64,000 nt of DNA from Panicum virgatum (taxonomy: Eukaryota > Streptophyta > Magnoliopsida > Poales > Poaceae): assembly GCF_016808335.1 (NCBI RefSeq), contig NC_053137.1, positions 310,001-374,000 of the forward strand, read 5' to 3'. This document shows positions 46,851-57,853 of this stretch, piece after piece; position 1 is the first letter of the stretch; every line of letters begins with the position of its first letter. Both the position numbers and the translations under genes were made by a program. The notes under the pieces were generated by a model. It saw nothing but the letters and a program-made list of their open reading frames with translations. It was not told where the DNA came from and did not search any database.

Positions 46851-47088
46851 CTCCCTCCGTTCCAAAAAAAATATAAATCTCGCTTTTCAAATTTGACCAA
46901 ATTTATACAAAATAATATTAATATTTATGTTATAACATAAGTAACTTTATATTAATCATGTAATATATTTCTATACTACATCTATTCAGAGATAAAAATA
47001 TTAGTAATTTTTTGTATAAATTTGGTCAAAATTAAAATTATTTGACTTCTCGGGAAACGAGATTTATATTGGTTCGTGACGGAGGGAG
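46851..47088. mobile_element. Stowaway MITE
   Basis: TA|CTCCCTCCGTTCC at the left and GTGACGGAGGGAG|TA at the right, with inner pairs AAATCTCGCTTTTC / AAACGAGATTTATATT. Shares its inner sequence (TTTATACAAA, AATATATTTCTATACTACAT) with the copy at 44732-44957, so both belong to one subfamily. Confidence 0.9.
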
Positions 47089-47783
47089 TATATATATGCG
47101 GCTCAACTCTCTCTCTCTCGGCTGTGGCATCTCATCACACGAATACTTAATTAATATAACTGCCGGCTGCTTTGATTTTATTTACCCCGCTCAGCTCCGA
47201 TCCGATCCATCAGCAGAGCAGACGTAAACAAAACAATCCGACGCAGGCAGCTTAATCAAATTCAAGTTAATACTCGTACAGTCGGAGCGAGAAACGCAGA
47301 CGCGATCATGGCGTCGCCGATGACGTCGTCTTGAGATCCATGGGCGGGGAAGTAGTACTAGTAGCGCTCTGCTCTCTGTCCCATTCCATTCAGTAATGGG
47401 TTAATTTGTTCTGTGCTATTATAATTTTCACTTTTTTGAAGCACGCTATTACTATTCGTAAAACTACCCGAGCATCATTATAATTCTGCGTCTATTTGAA
47501 GGATGCCATTATGTACGTTTGACAGCAACTCTGGGCCACTTGTAGGCGTATTTGACTGTGGCGTATTTTTGTATGGACTCTTTTACCCTCCCCTGAAAGG
47601 ATAAGCCAGCGCCGAGCCGCCGACAGTCCATTCGCCCGCCCCCATCCTCGTTCCCCTCTTGCTTCTCCTTCCCCAATCCCTAACCCTAGAACACCGGCGG
47701 CCATCCTCGTCCCCGTCCTCTGCCCATTGGTCGCCAGCGACCGCGCTCTCCTTCCATCACTGGCGCCTTGGTCGTCTTGGGAG

Positions 47784-48300
47784 ATGGCTAGCGGCGCATC
47801 TTCCAGCAAGGCCCAGTATGGTGACCTCCCTAGGATCTGCTGCCCCAAGTGCAACCTCATGGTGATAAGATGGCGAAGCAAGAACAATGATGTGTACTAC
47901 AAGTGCCCTAACCACTTTTCGATACGTTGGTTGCCTGGCTCTTGTTAGATTTCAGTTGTCTGTGTTTCTTGGTTTGGTTTGAGCGAGATTTCAGTTGTTG
48001 TCGCAGAATGATAGCAGCAAGTGTCCATACTACTGGTTTGAGGTGGCCTATGTGGAGTACCTACGCTCGAATCACCTTGAATTGATGAATCCGGATCGTA
48101 CAGAAGAAGTGAAATCGGTTGCCGGTGAGGTCAATGGCGACCTGAAGCTCGAGATTTGTGACTTGAAGCTGCAGATGTGTGAGTTGAAGGCCCAGCTTGG
48201 TCAAATGATGGTCAAGATGATGGAAGGCAAGGAAGAGATCAAGCAAGAGATTGCAAAGGGAAACAAGTCCCCAGCAGTGTTTACTTGTAACATTTGCTAG
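47784..48300 (+). pseudogene. GRF-type zinc-finger protein with a defective splice donor
   Basis: Exon 1 (47784 to about 47922) starts MASGASSSKAQYGDLPRICC and contains a GRF zinc finger: CCPKCN, then VIRWRSKNNDVYYKCPNHF. Exon 2, after GTCGCAG at about 48006, reads NDSSKCPYYWFEVAYVEYL and ends in a coiled-coil-like region (LKLEICDLKLQMCELKAQLG) and stop at 48300. The pieces belong to one small family common in grasses. Conservation predicts joining ...NHFS|NDSSKCPYYW, but the base pair after TTTTCG is AT (TTTTCG|ATACGTTGG), not GT. The nearest GT sites give stop codons or a wrong frame. Unless an unusual donor is used, the protein ends after exon 1 at 47948. About 138 residues if spliced as predicted. 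Function of these short GRF proteins is unknown. Confidence 0.65.
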
Positions 48301-48717
48301 GTTAACTGTTAGTTTAGTTGGCATTGTAATGGCCAATGGCCAAGGTTTAGGTTTGATCATGTAATTTAAGTAGTTGTTATCTGAATTGTGAACCCTTATC
48401 TCTGAATGGATTGGACATGTAATGGTTTATCAATGGATGAATGGATGTGGCTGTTATATTAATTGAACAGAACTGAAATCACCTGATATCATAACAGGTT
48501 CGCAATGCCTAGACAACTTAAGGGCACCCATAACATAACAAGCTGTCCATGCAACATAGCATAGCAGTGCTACTTAACATATGTAAACATCATGACGACA
48601 AAAAGACAGATCATGTGCCAATTTAATAGTTCACAGGCCCATATAAGTCACCTAGCAACATGTTAACACATCAATCCTAGTCCATCAAAAGGCCAGATAA
48701 GGTTCTGAGTCATCTAC

Positions 48718-48888
48718 TCGACGCCAAGCCAGCTGCTCAAGCTTCTGACCACTCTTGCTTCAGGTGCGCTGGCAGCCTTCTTCAGCTTCTTCTTCACAGG
48801 AGCCTTTTTCTTCTTCACAGGCTTTTTAGTTGATGCCGGCTGCTTGTTCCCAGCTAGCTTCTTTCTTATCTTCTTCTCTAACCCTACA
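48718..48888 (-). other. Lys-rich C-terminal coding fragment
   Basis: On the minus strand, after an acceptor-like CTGTTGTAG, a frame reads LEKKIRKKLAGNKQPASTKK, continues with KKKKAPVKKK and ends WLGVE-stop. It looks like the last exon of a basic, possibly nuclear, protein. No upstream exon was found: the adjoining sequence is retroelement-like. It may be a remnant of a transposase or host gene. I do not recognise it. Confidence 0.3.
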
Positions 48889-48889
48889 A

Positions 48890-50000
48890 CAGATGCGGAT
48901 CTGAGCCATGGCGGCCCGATGATGGTGGAGTTGGGGGCGTGCTGCGCGCAGGCGACGGGTGCTGCGGTGAGGAGGTGGTGCTCCTCCTCTCCCCTCTGAT
49001 GGCGATATTGGTTCGGCGTCACCTTGGTGGTGGTGCTGGGGGCCGGCTGGTGCTTGCTGGTGGTGCCGTGGTGGTGCTTCGGGCTGTGTTGGGCCTCTTC
49101 CGGTAGAGGCGTTGCGGAGGCGAGGAGGGACGTGCTACTGACTAGTCCAAGTGTGTGTGACAGGCACGGTGCTGAGTCGGGCGAAAGCCTTCACTGACGG
49201 TTTTGTCGGTGGCGATGGTGGCGGCGCCCTTGTAGTGCCGTTCTCCCTGCTGGGGGCACCACTGTGATGCATCGTGTCCTACTGCACGGGGGTCCTCTAG
49301 GATGAAAATCCTATCCATTTATGGACGTGCGACAGCGGCGCCATTGTCGTCGTGTCCTCCTTGGAGGCGCCGCATCTTGAGACCCGCTTTGGCTAGGCAG
49401 TGGTGGTGGTTGGTTGGCGGTGTTGCTTGTGCGCAACGGCAGAGGAGGCGCGACTGGTCCGTGTTGGCAGGGAGGTGCGGAGGGCCCATGGGTGCTGGAG
49501 GCCTTGAGCTGGCGCGCATGGTGCGGTGGTGACTCTGGATGGCTGGACGGAGGTGCCTCTCACTTGGCGATTTCAGATATCTGAGTCCTTGGCGGAGAAG
49601 TGCGAGGCGGTGGGAGAGGCGAGGCCTCCACGCAGAGTGGCCAGGATCAGTGTTTTTCATCGGCGCTGCGATGAGAGTGTCCTTCTGTGGCAGACACGGG
49701 GGAACGACAATCGTGGGTGTGCGGCTTGAGGGGGATGGTCCCATGGTGGAGGAGTTGAGTTGCCGTTCAGGCTTGCAGCGGGCCGCGATTTAGCGTGGCA
49801 CAGCGTTGGCAACGACGGCGCAGTTCACGGGTGGCTTTTTTTGGCTTCTCTTCCAGTTTGTGGCGGTGTAGTGTTTTGTTGTGTGTGTTGTTTCCGTATG
49901 TTGTTTGTGTGGTAGTGTTGTTTGTTTCGGCGCGTTATGTACAATGTTTCTTCTTCTTATATGATGCGGCTGTGCTCTTACCTTTTATTTCAAAAAAAAT
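48890..50000 (+). mobile_element. Retroelement-like fragment, possible LINE 3' end
   Basis: A G-rich (GGTGGTG, GGCGGCG) 1.1-kb block without conserved protein motifs. It finishes in a T/G-rich stretch with TTCTTCTTCTTATATGATGC, then CTTTTATTTCAAAAAAAA near 49980. Grass LINE 3' ends have a similar 'TTCTTCTTAATATAATGATGC...A-run' pattern. No reverse transcriptase is seen in the window, so it would be a 5'-truncated or non-autonomous copy. The class is a guess from texture. Confidence 0.35.
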
Positions 50001-50760
50001 GTAGAGGTGGTAATGAACCATGGCCCTAGTAGCCTCTTCACAATCCAATGAAGCTCTTAAAATTTTTAGCTTAAAATTATATAAAATTAGAGCTCAGCCC
50101 TTAAATTTTTTAGTTCAAAATATTGGACCCTTTACCGCTTCTAATCCTAGGACAAAGAGGCATTTAGGAAACAAGTAAGGAATGCAGATAGCCCGAAAGC
50201 TGGAACAAAAGGGTTTAATGTGGTGCACTGTCAACATCTTACCACCATACAAATACAAATTGTTGTGCATTTTACTATTTATTAATCTAAATCTATTGGT
50301 ACAAGCCTCGTGTTAAAAAAAATGTACCATTTACTTGCTCGACATTTCCAGCATGTATAATCAGCAGACGCAACGTGGCAAACCTATTAGACCATGACTT
50401 TATTATTTTCATACCCAACAATCAGCATGACTTTAGAAACATTGTGGACAATAATTTGAGAAACTGGAACCGACAACGACGTATTAATAAAATACCAAAA
50501 ACAAGCGCATCATCACATATATTATTATAGTATAGTATAGTCAACAAATTTGTATACTGTCCCCATCTAAAACAATAAATATGGTTTGAAATAAAGTCGG
50601 AGAGGCTTTACGGTTTTATTTACCTGGTGCAGAGCAGGCACACTCTTGTTTTTGTTTTGCGCTCGTGACCCCATGAAAAAAAGAGAGAAGAGAAGTAAAA
50701 AAAAGGCGCAGGCCTAGTAGTAGTACGTAGCAGCCAAGGAAACGAATCCTCCGGGGGTCG
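50001..50760. other. AT-rich intergenic DNA
   Basis: Nothing recognisable as coding, repeat boundary or RNA gene. It separates the retroelement-like block from the GC-rich leader of the LRR gene. Confidence 0.5.
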
Positions 50761-50779
50761 GATTGCAGCCGTTGGATGC

Positions 50780-51040
50780 AACGTGGACGCACCAGATCCA
50801 CCATCTCTCTCTCAAGAGTCAAGACCCGACGACCGCCCACCCACCCCTCTCTGCCTCCTCCCTCCGAAACCACACCTCCTCCTCCCTCTCCAATCGCGGC
50901 GGCGGCGGCGGCGGCATCCAGCATCCTCCTCCTCCTCCCACAGTAGCCAATCCGTCCGCCTCGTGGCCCCGTCGTCCTCGTGCTCCGCTCCGCGGCTCTG
51001 GAGATCCAGCCGGCCTTGGATTGCGGTCCTCGTCTCGCGG
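50780..51040 (+). other. Probable 5' UTR exon of the LRR gene
   Basis: GC-rich, (GGC)n and (CTC)n containing block ending in CTCGTCTCGCG|GTAAGATTCC, an excellent plant donor at about 51040. It precedes the LRR coding exons by 1.5 kb with no other gene between. Open frames here are low-complexity Pro/Ser/Arg. Expected to be a leader exon with a long leader intron. Confidence 0.55.
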
Positions 51041-52530
51041 TAAGATTCCCTCCCTCGTAACCTAGATTGCTTTGCGCTCGTGACCCCATGAATCGAATCC
51101 GCTAGATCTTCGGCGCCGAATCCACCAGTTTCGCAGTGGATTTGTTTTTTCGGTTTGCCGCGGTATATTTGATTTGCGTTGCCGTCGAAATTTGATTCCG
51201 CGATCTGCATAATCCTTCCATCGAGCAGTGAAGAAACCATGTCATGCTAGTATGTGCTGCGATTCGCGCAGTGATTGCGGTGTCATTGTCCTAGTACTAG
51301 TAGTACTCTGATGCGAGAACCAACGTGCCGGTAGTTGTGTACCTCTCTTTCTGGTCTGATCCGCGTGGCAGTGGCTAGCCTTGGATATCTTCTATCGCAA
51401 GAGGGAGGGAAGCCGTGGCCGTGGGCGGGGACACGCGGCCCTGCCTCTTGCGATGGCGATGCCTCCCAGCCGTTTTGGCCGCACAGGGGAACATGCACAA
51501 AGCCCCCACACACTCACGGGGGTCAGGAGACCCTCCCCCTTGCTCCTGTGTCTGGTGGAGCCTCCCAGCTCTCAATAATTAAGGTAGATCCATGTACTCA
51601 ACACCCCCTTTTCGTTTGGAAACTGTGATTGGTCATGGGTCTGTGATGGGATCCTGGCAATTCGGCATCTAAAAGAATCTGTTCCATCTGCATTAGTACC
51701 TATCACTGCCGTTCTTATTGCAATTTTGTTGTACATTTGGGGTAGAATACATTCACGGCAACCTGAAATCTTTTCATGTCCTTTCCTCTTTTTGGGGCAT
51801 GAAACTGAACAACTTTATATTTATTCGATTTCAGTTGAATGCTAACTGTAACCGATCAATGTGTGTTGAACCAGTAGGGAATGCTTACTTGTACTACTAG
51901 TTGCTGAGTATGTTGGCAACTCACTGGCAGCAACGGTCCCATTGTGGTAGTAGTACAAAAGAAACTGGACATGGTTTGGACTGCTCCATTATAATTCTTT
52001 GCTCGGTAAAATTTATAGCTTCATGAAAATTGTATAATGTGGCAGTGTTAACCTTTTTTCCCCTCTCAGAACTTTCATGCTCGCTTACTTTATCAAGGCT
52101 TCCCATGTCAAAAGGAATGCACTCACTCTCTTATACTTTGTCTTTTTGCAGGATTTTTCGACCACATGCATCCTTCTGGATTTGTCTAGTTTCTAAACCA
52201 TTCTTTCAGACTGGCAGATATCAAGAGACCATACACATCTCGCACCTCTAAGTGGGTGTGGGCCTTCAACAATTCCTTCACAAGCCTATCTTTGCCTTTG
52301 GGAGTAAGCCCAACTTACATCTGGAGACTGCGCCGAGCCTTGGAAGGTCTTTTTGTTGATTACGGCTAATTTCCAACGGCAGCTGAGATGTAACAAATTT
52401 GCTTGGCTGAGTTCTCTAGAAAAGGTCCTGTGATTCAGCAATGTGATTTGTTTCATAGTGTTTTTGGTGTCTTGGTGATTAAAGCAATCCGGTGTAAGAT
52501 CAGTTCAGTTCAGTTCAGAGTTGATTTCTT

Positions 52531-55274
52531 ATGGTTAGGTTCTTTTGCTTTTCATCCTCTACCACACAACACAGATCCAAGGTACAGAAAAATACCTCTT
52601 GCATTTTACTGCATCCCATTGTATTCCCATGAAGAAACCAGTTTAATTTAGCTCCTAATGTTCCTCATAAACTTGTGTTCTATTAGGAGGGTTTTCCCCC
52701 AGCAGATGAAGCCATGCGTGCCGCTTCAAGGAAGGATTCTCAGGAACAAACGGTGAAGTCCACGACTGGGTTAGCTAGTCCAAACCAGATGACAGATGAA
52801 AATAAATGCTCAGCTATGAGCGGGCATTATGGCACTAGCCCATCATCTCATCGAGGATGCTGCAGGTCAGAAGATTTGAATAGATATGCATGCTCTGATG
52901 AGGGCAAGGAGGTTTGGCACCTAAAGAAGAGCCAGCCTCTTGGAAACATTCTTCAAAAGGATCGTGATCATAATTGTAGCGAAGGTACTGAGTGTGATTT
53001 TACAGATCATGAACACAAATGCCGCCACTCTAGTTTCAAGAGCAGTGCAGTTGTTGGAGAATCTAGTAAGGCGTGCAGCCCAAAAATTGAGGATGCTTTT
53101 GATGCCTCATCTGACCTGATCAGCCATGACTTTTGTGAACCTCTTGACTCCGATAGCCATCATCACATATCTTATGTCCAAAGCAAATTCCCAAGATCAC
53201 AATCTGCCATATTCCAGAACGATACCACCAGTGATCAAGAGGGTTCTGTTGATTCTGGGATACTGGGGTCTCGTTGCCGATCTGTTGAGGGTTTATGTTC
53301 ATTGATTGACGAGAAGGTTGACTACCTGAGTGGTGGTGAAATGCACCGATGTACATCGAATTTGGATGTGTATTGCGCGCCTTCTTCTCCAGATGCATAT
53401 CGGACATTAAACATTGAAGATAATGGCTCAGTTGGTTGCTCTGATGCTGCTGAAGGAGGTCAACGGTCCACCGGGAGCACAGAAGAAAATTTTATCAGGG
53501 ATGGGATTCTAGTAGGTCAGGAATACTGGGATGGCAAATACATTTGCACTGACAACTCGGTGGATCCAGTTGTCCCTTCCTGTGCTGATTCAGGGCATGC
53601 TTTTCACCACTCTGGAAATGATGGTGGCCTTAGTGAAGCTATGGATAAAGAGAGAGAAGATAATCTTTGGAACAGAGATAGCATACACCACCAATCACTT
53701 GTTGTTGAAGTGCCTGACTCAGTGGAAATTTCTTCTGATACAAAGGACATTAGTGGAGAAGCTGATCACAATAAAACTGATATTGATGGGGACCCAAATG
53801 AACTTACTCCAAGAACCTATAACATTAAAAGAATTGAGGATTGGATCAACCAAATTGATATGGATGCCATCACTGTGGATGAGCAAGGAGAAAGTTCAAT
53901 TTCTGCTTCGACTGAATCTTGTGAGCCAACAGCTGGTGTTCGTGCTGTGCGGCCTGATGCTAAAAGTCCACTTGGCATGGAGATAGCCTACACTTATATT
54001 TCAAAATTAACTCCTGCTTCATCGTCGGCACAGTTGGCAAGCCTTGGTTTGGTTGCGATACCAAGACTGAGCGCTTTCTCAGGCTTACGCTTGTTGAACT
54101 TATCAGGGAACTCAATTGGTATGCACTTTTTCTCTCTTAGTTCAACAATTTTGTGTGGCATGCTGCTTGTCTTTGCTTCTCTTTCTTTTAGGGGTGGTGG
54201 TGGACTGGTGGTAGTACTGCTCACCTGTTTCATTAAAGATTACGGCATCACGTTTCTAATATTTGGGTCGTTCTGCACAGTGCGAGTAACTGCAGGAGCT
54301 CTTCCAAAAGGCCTTCACATGCTAAGCCTGTCGAAGAATAACATCTCAACTATCGAAGGCCTAAGAGAATTAACACGATTGCGCTTGCTGGATATCAGTT
54401 ATAACAGGATATCTAGAATCGGCCATGGTATGGTTTCAACATCTTACACTTTTTTCCTTACTTTCTCCTTGGTTGGTATTAACAATTATAGGTTGTTATG
54501 TCATCTGCATCCCCTTTCCCCAATCTTCATATTCTGACTTGGCGAATTCATTATGCTTTAGATTCTTATCTATCTCGAGTGATTTGAGAAACCATTCTTG
54601 TATACTTTCCTCGTAAATTGAATCATATATGATTTGTCAACTGAAAGAAGATTTGTTTGCTTGCCTTGACTTGTGTTTTGGATCATTTGTTAGGATTGGC
54701 CTCCTGCTCCTCGTTGAAGGAGTTATATCTGGTGGGTAACAAGATCAGTGAGGTAGATGGTCTTCACCGCCTTCTGAAGCTTAAGTTTCTGGACTTACGC
54801 CACAACAAGATTTCTACATCAAAGGGCCTTGGGCAGTTAGCTGCGAATTACAATTCTCTAGAAGCCATTAACCTTGATGGCAACCCTGCACAGAAGAATG
54901 TAGGTGATGAGCACCTGAAGAAGTACCTGCTCGGTCTCCTGCCAAACCTTGTTGTGTACAACAAGCACCCTATTAGAGCAACTGGTTCAAAAGATGTGTC
55001 AGACCGTCATAGCCGCAAAATCTCTTCCTCACACCGTGCTGACCGCGGCGGCCGATCGGATCGCAAATCTTCCAGGATGGTGGGTGCCTCGTCTTCTCAC
55101 AAGTCACAGAGCTCACGGCATGCCCACCCTGGATATGCCTCAGGTTCCATGCTGAAGCACTCATGGACCCGGAACATGCCCATGACTACTTTGCTTGGGT
55201 CAAGACCAACCGAACATATTGTGAGGTCCATAGATGCGGCGAAGCAGACTCAGATAAACGGAAACACGCAATAA
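52531..55274 (+). CDS. SDS22-like leucine-rich repeat protein
   Basis: Four coding exons: 52531-52581, 52687-54118, 54281-54427 and 54694-55274; 736 residues. The tiny first exon encodes MVRFFCFSSSTTQHRSK and joins in phase to EGFPPADEAMRAASRKDSQ, matching the style of the plant family's N-terminus as I remember it. Residues of about 18-440 are a long, hydrophilic, Ser/Asp/His-rich region without known domains. From about 460 there are at least four SDS22-type LRRs: FSGLRLLNLSGNSI, LHMLSLSKNNISTIEGL, RLRLLDISYNRISRI, LKELYLVGNKISEVDGL, LKFLDLRHNKIS. An LRR cap (LEAINLDGNP...KYLLGLLPNLVVYN) and a basic Ser-rich tail follow. It is related to the dynein light chain 1/PP1-regulator-like LRR proteins; in plants, which lack axonemal dynein, the role is unknown to me, a scaffold being likely. 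All junctions are GT-AG. Confidence 0.88.
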
Positions 55275-55364
55275 GATCAGTCAAGCAGCCTATCGCTGTT
55301 GTGCATGAAGGAACAGACGAGACACCAGTTTTGCTGATTTCACATTTTGTTTGTCTTATTTCTG

Positions 55365-55370
55365 AATAAA
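55365..55370 (+). terminator. Poly(A) signal of the LRR gene (proximal)
   Basis: AATAAA about 90 bp after the stop codon at 55274, in a T-rich context. It is the first canonical signal downstream. Confidence 0.55.
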
Positions 55371-55490
55371 GCTCGGAACAATAAGCAGAGCAGTGCTTTC
55401 ATACCAGAGCAGTGCTATTGATGTCATCCAATACGATTTGTACACTATATACTATATCAGTTTTGGTGTTCAGTTTTTTCCCTTATTACG

Positions 55491-55496
55491 AATAAA
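55491..55496 (+). terminator. Poly(A) signal of the LRR gene (distal)
   Basis: A second AATAAA 126 bp further on, in a context resembling the first (AATAAAGCTTGAAACAATAAG against AATAAAGCTCGGAACAATAAG). The pair looks like a duplicated 3' end that could give alternative polyadenylation. Confidence 0.5.
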
Positions 55497-55744
55497 GCTT
55501 GAAACAATAAGACTAGCAAGCATTTCTTTCAAGTCATAATATGTTGTGTCTGTTGACATTGCTGCTACTGTATCTCAGAAATGAAATCCTGCATACGTAT
55601 TTGATTGTTGACGAGATAGATAGATCATTGTGTTCATCTTTTGCATGCAAGAATTGATTAATGGGCGTAACAACAAACACTCCGTAGTCCTTGCACAGAC
55701 AAATTAATACTTGATGGAATAATCACGGAAGGGGAGGAGCAAGC

Positions 55745-55844
55745 ATGGATGGATGGATGGATGGATCACAAGCCAAGAAGAAGAAGAGCTGAGACACAGA
55801 GAATTGGTTGCCTGCCTGCCTTGGTTGCCTGTCCAAAGAAGGAA

Positions 55845-55881
<37 letters not shown>

Positions 55882-55887
55882 TGCATG
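55745..55887. repeat. Microsatellites (ATGG)n and (GGGCAT)n
   Basis: ATGG repeats span about 55745-55765, and (GGGCAT)n spans about 55848-55883, ending in GTGCATGTGCAT-like variants. Both lie within 230 bp downstream of the stop codon of the minus-strand sugar transporter, so they are probably in its 3' UTR or just beyond. Confidence 0.8.
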
Positions 55888-55970
55888 TACAATCATCATC
55901 GATCAATCCGGCTGGGCATGGGCAAGGCAATGAGGAGAAAGAGGAAAAGAGAATCAAGAGAAGAATCTCA

Positions 55971-57769
55971 TCAGGCATCTGCCGGCGCCCCCTTTTTGGT
56001 GTTGCCGTTGTTGGAGGCCATCTGCACGTCGTGCACGTCCTCGTCGGCGATGAACCTCTTCCAGAACCAGTGCGACTTCCAGACGAGCACCATCTCCTCG
56101 ATGGGCACGTTCTTGGTCTCCGGCAGGAAGAGGCCGATGAAGACGGTCATGATGACGACCCATCCGGCGAAGAAGTAGAAGAGGCCGAACTTGAGGTGGC
56201 AGAGCATGGTGAGGAAGGCCTGCGCGATGCAGAAGGTGAAGAGCATGTTGACGGAGACGTTGATGCTCTGCCCCGCCGGCCGGATCTCCAGCGGGAAGAT
56301 CTCCGACGGCACCAGCCACCCGAGCGGGCCCCAGGACCAGGCGAAGCCCGCCACGTAGACGCAGATGAAGAGCACCACCACCGCGGCGTAGCCCTTGGGC
56401 ATGTCGCCGATGCCGCTGGTCCCGAACCTGCCGGCGATCAGGGAGCCCACCACCACCTGGCACACGATCATCTGGGCGCCGCCCTGCAGGAACAGCGCGC
56501 GCCGCCCCAGCCGGTCGACGGTGAAGATGGACACCACGGTGGCGAACACGTTGACGAGGCCGGTGATGACGGAGGACATGAGCGAGGCGTCGCCCTTGAA
56601 GCCCAGCGTCTCGAACAGCACGGGCGCGTAGAACATGATGACGTTGATGCCGGTGAGCTGCTGGAAGAAGGGGATCATGACCGCCATCGTCAGCTGCGCC
56701 CGGTAGCGGCGCTTGAGGATGTTGCGCCACGGGTGGCGCACCTGCCGCGCCTCCTCGCTCGCCGCCACCAGGTCCGCGTACTCCTCGGCGATCTCCTCCG
56801 TGCCGCGGATCCGCCGGAGCATGCGCCGGGCCTCGTCGGCGTGGCCGCGCTCCAGCAGCGAGTTGGGGGTGTCGGGCAGGAAGAGGGAGCCCAGGGTGAT
56901 GATGCCCGCGGGCACCGCCGCCAGCGCCAGGCTGACGCGCCACCCGTACCCGGCCTTGATCTTGTTGGTGCCGTAGTTGATGAGCTCCGCCGCCAGGATG
57001 CCGATGGTGATCATCAGCTGGAACCCGATGTTGAGCATGCCGCGGAGCCGCGCCGGGGCCATCTCCGACAGGTAAACCGGAACAGACTGCATGCATGCAA
57101 CATTCATATTATTAATTGCATTGTTGGTTATATATCGTACGTTGTGTGTATAATTAACAAATTAATTATTATATTGATGAAGAAGAACAAGAACATTATA
57201 TACTAGTACTATATATATGATGCGGTCGCTACTCAAGAACACAAGCATAAAATTAATTGTGTGCAGTGCATCAAGTCATGAAGACGAAATGGTTATGCAT
57301 GCCGATCGAGCGACATGTTGGACACTTGGACTGGCAAGCAAGTCACACACATGTCACGTCTCTAACATACTAGGCCCGTTGATTGATAATATATTTTTCC
57401 TGCTTCAAGGAATGACTAGTCAAGTCTTTCAAGGAATCAAGATCGTCAAAGAAAGCAACGGCGGCCGGTGCGGAACAATTCTCTCAACTTTGATTTTTGC
57501 GCCCACCTTGCTAAATACTCCAGTCACTACTTTTTTTCTACCAAAATTTAGTTTGACTACAAATAATTCCAAATGATGGTATGATTTCCCTCCAATCACA
57601 GGAACAAGTACATCAAGGTTTTCAGTAATAAGAGTGACTTAATTGTATATGAATATGATGATGATGATGAAAAAGGTGAGGACAATCCGGATGTGCATCT
57701 TCAAATGGGTACAGTAGTTGATTGCAAATTGACAAACTAGATGGATGAGCTTTAATTAATAGCTGATAG

Positions 57770-57853
<84 letters not shown>

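Noticed and set aside
48714..49022. Whole 102-codon minus frame as a gene
   Set aside because: Only its last third (Lys-rich, after an acceptor-like site) looks coding; the first part is antisense of the retroelement-like block.
55749..57206. 485-codon plus-strand open frame over the sugar transporter
   Set aside because: It is the antisense of the GC-rich third exon, rich in His/Asp/Glu/Arg with no family resemblance, while the minus strand encodes a complete transporter.
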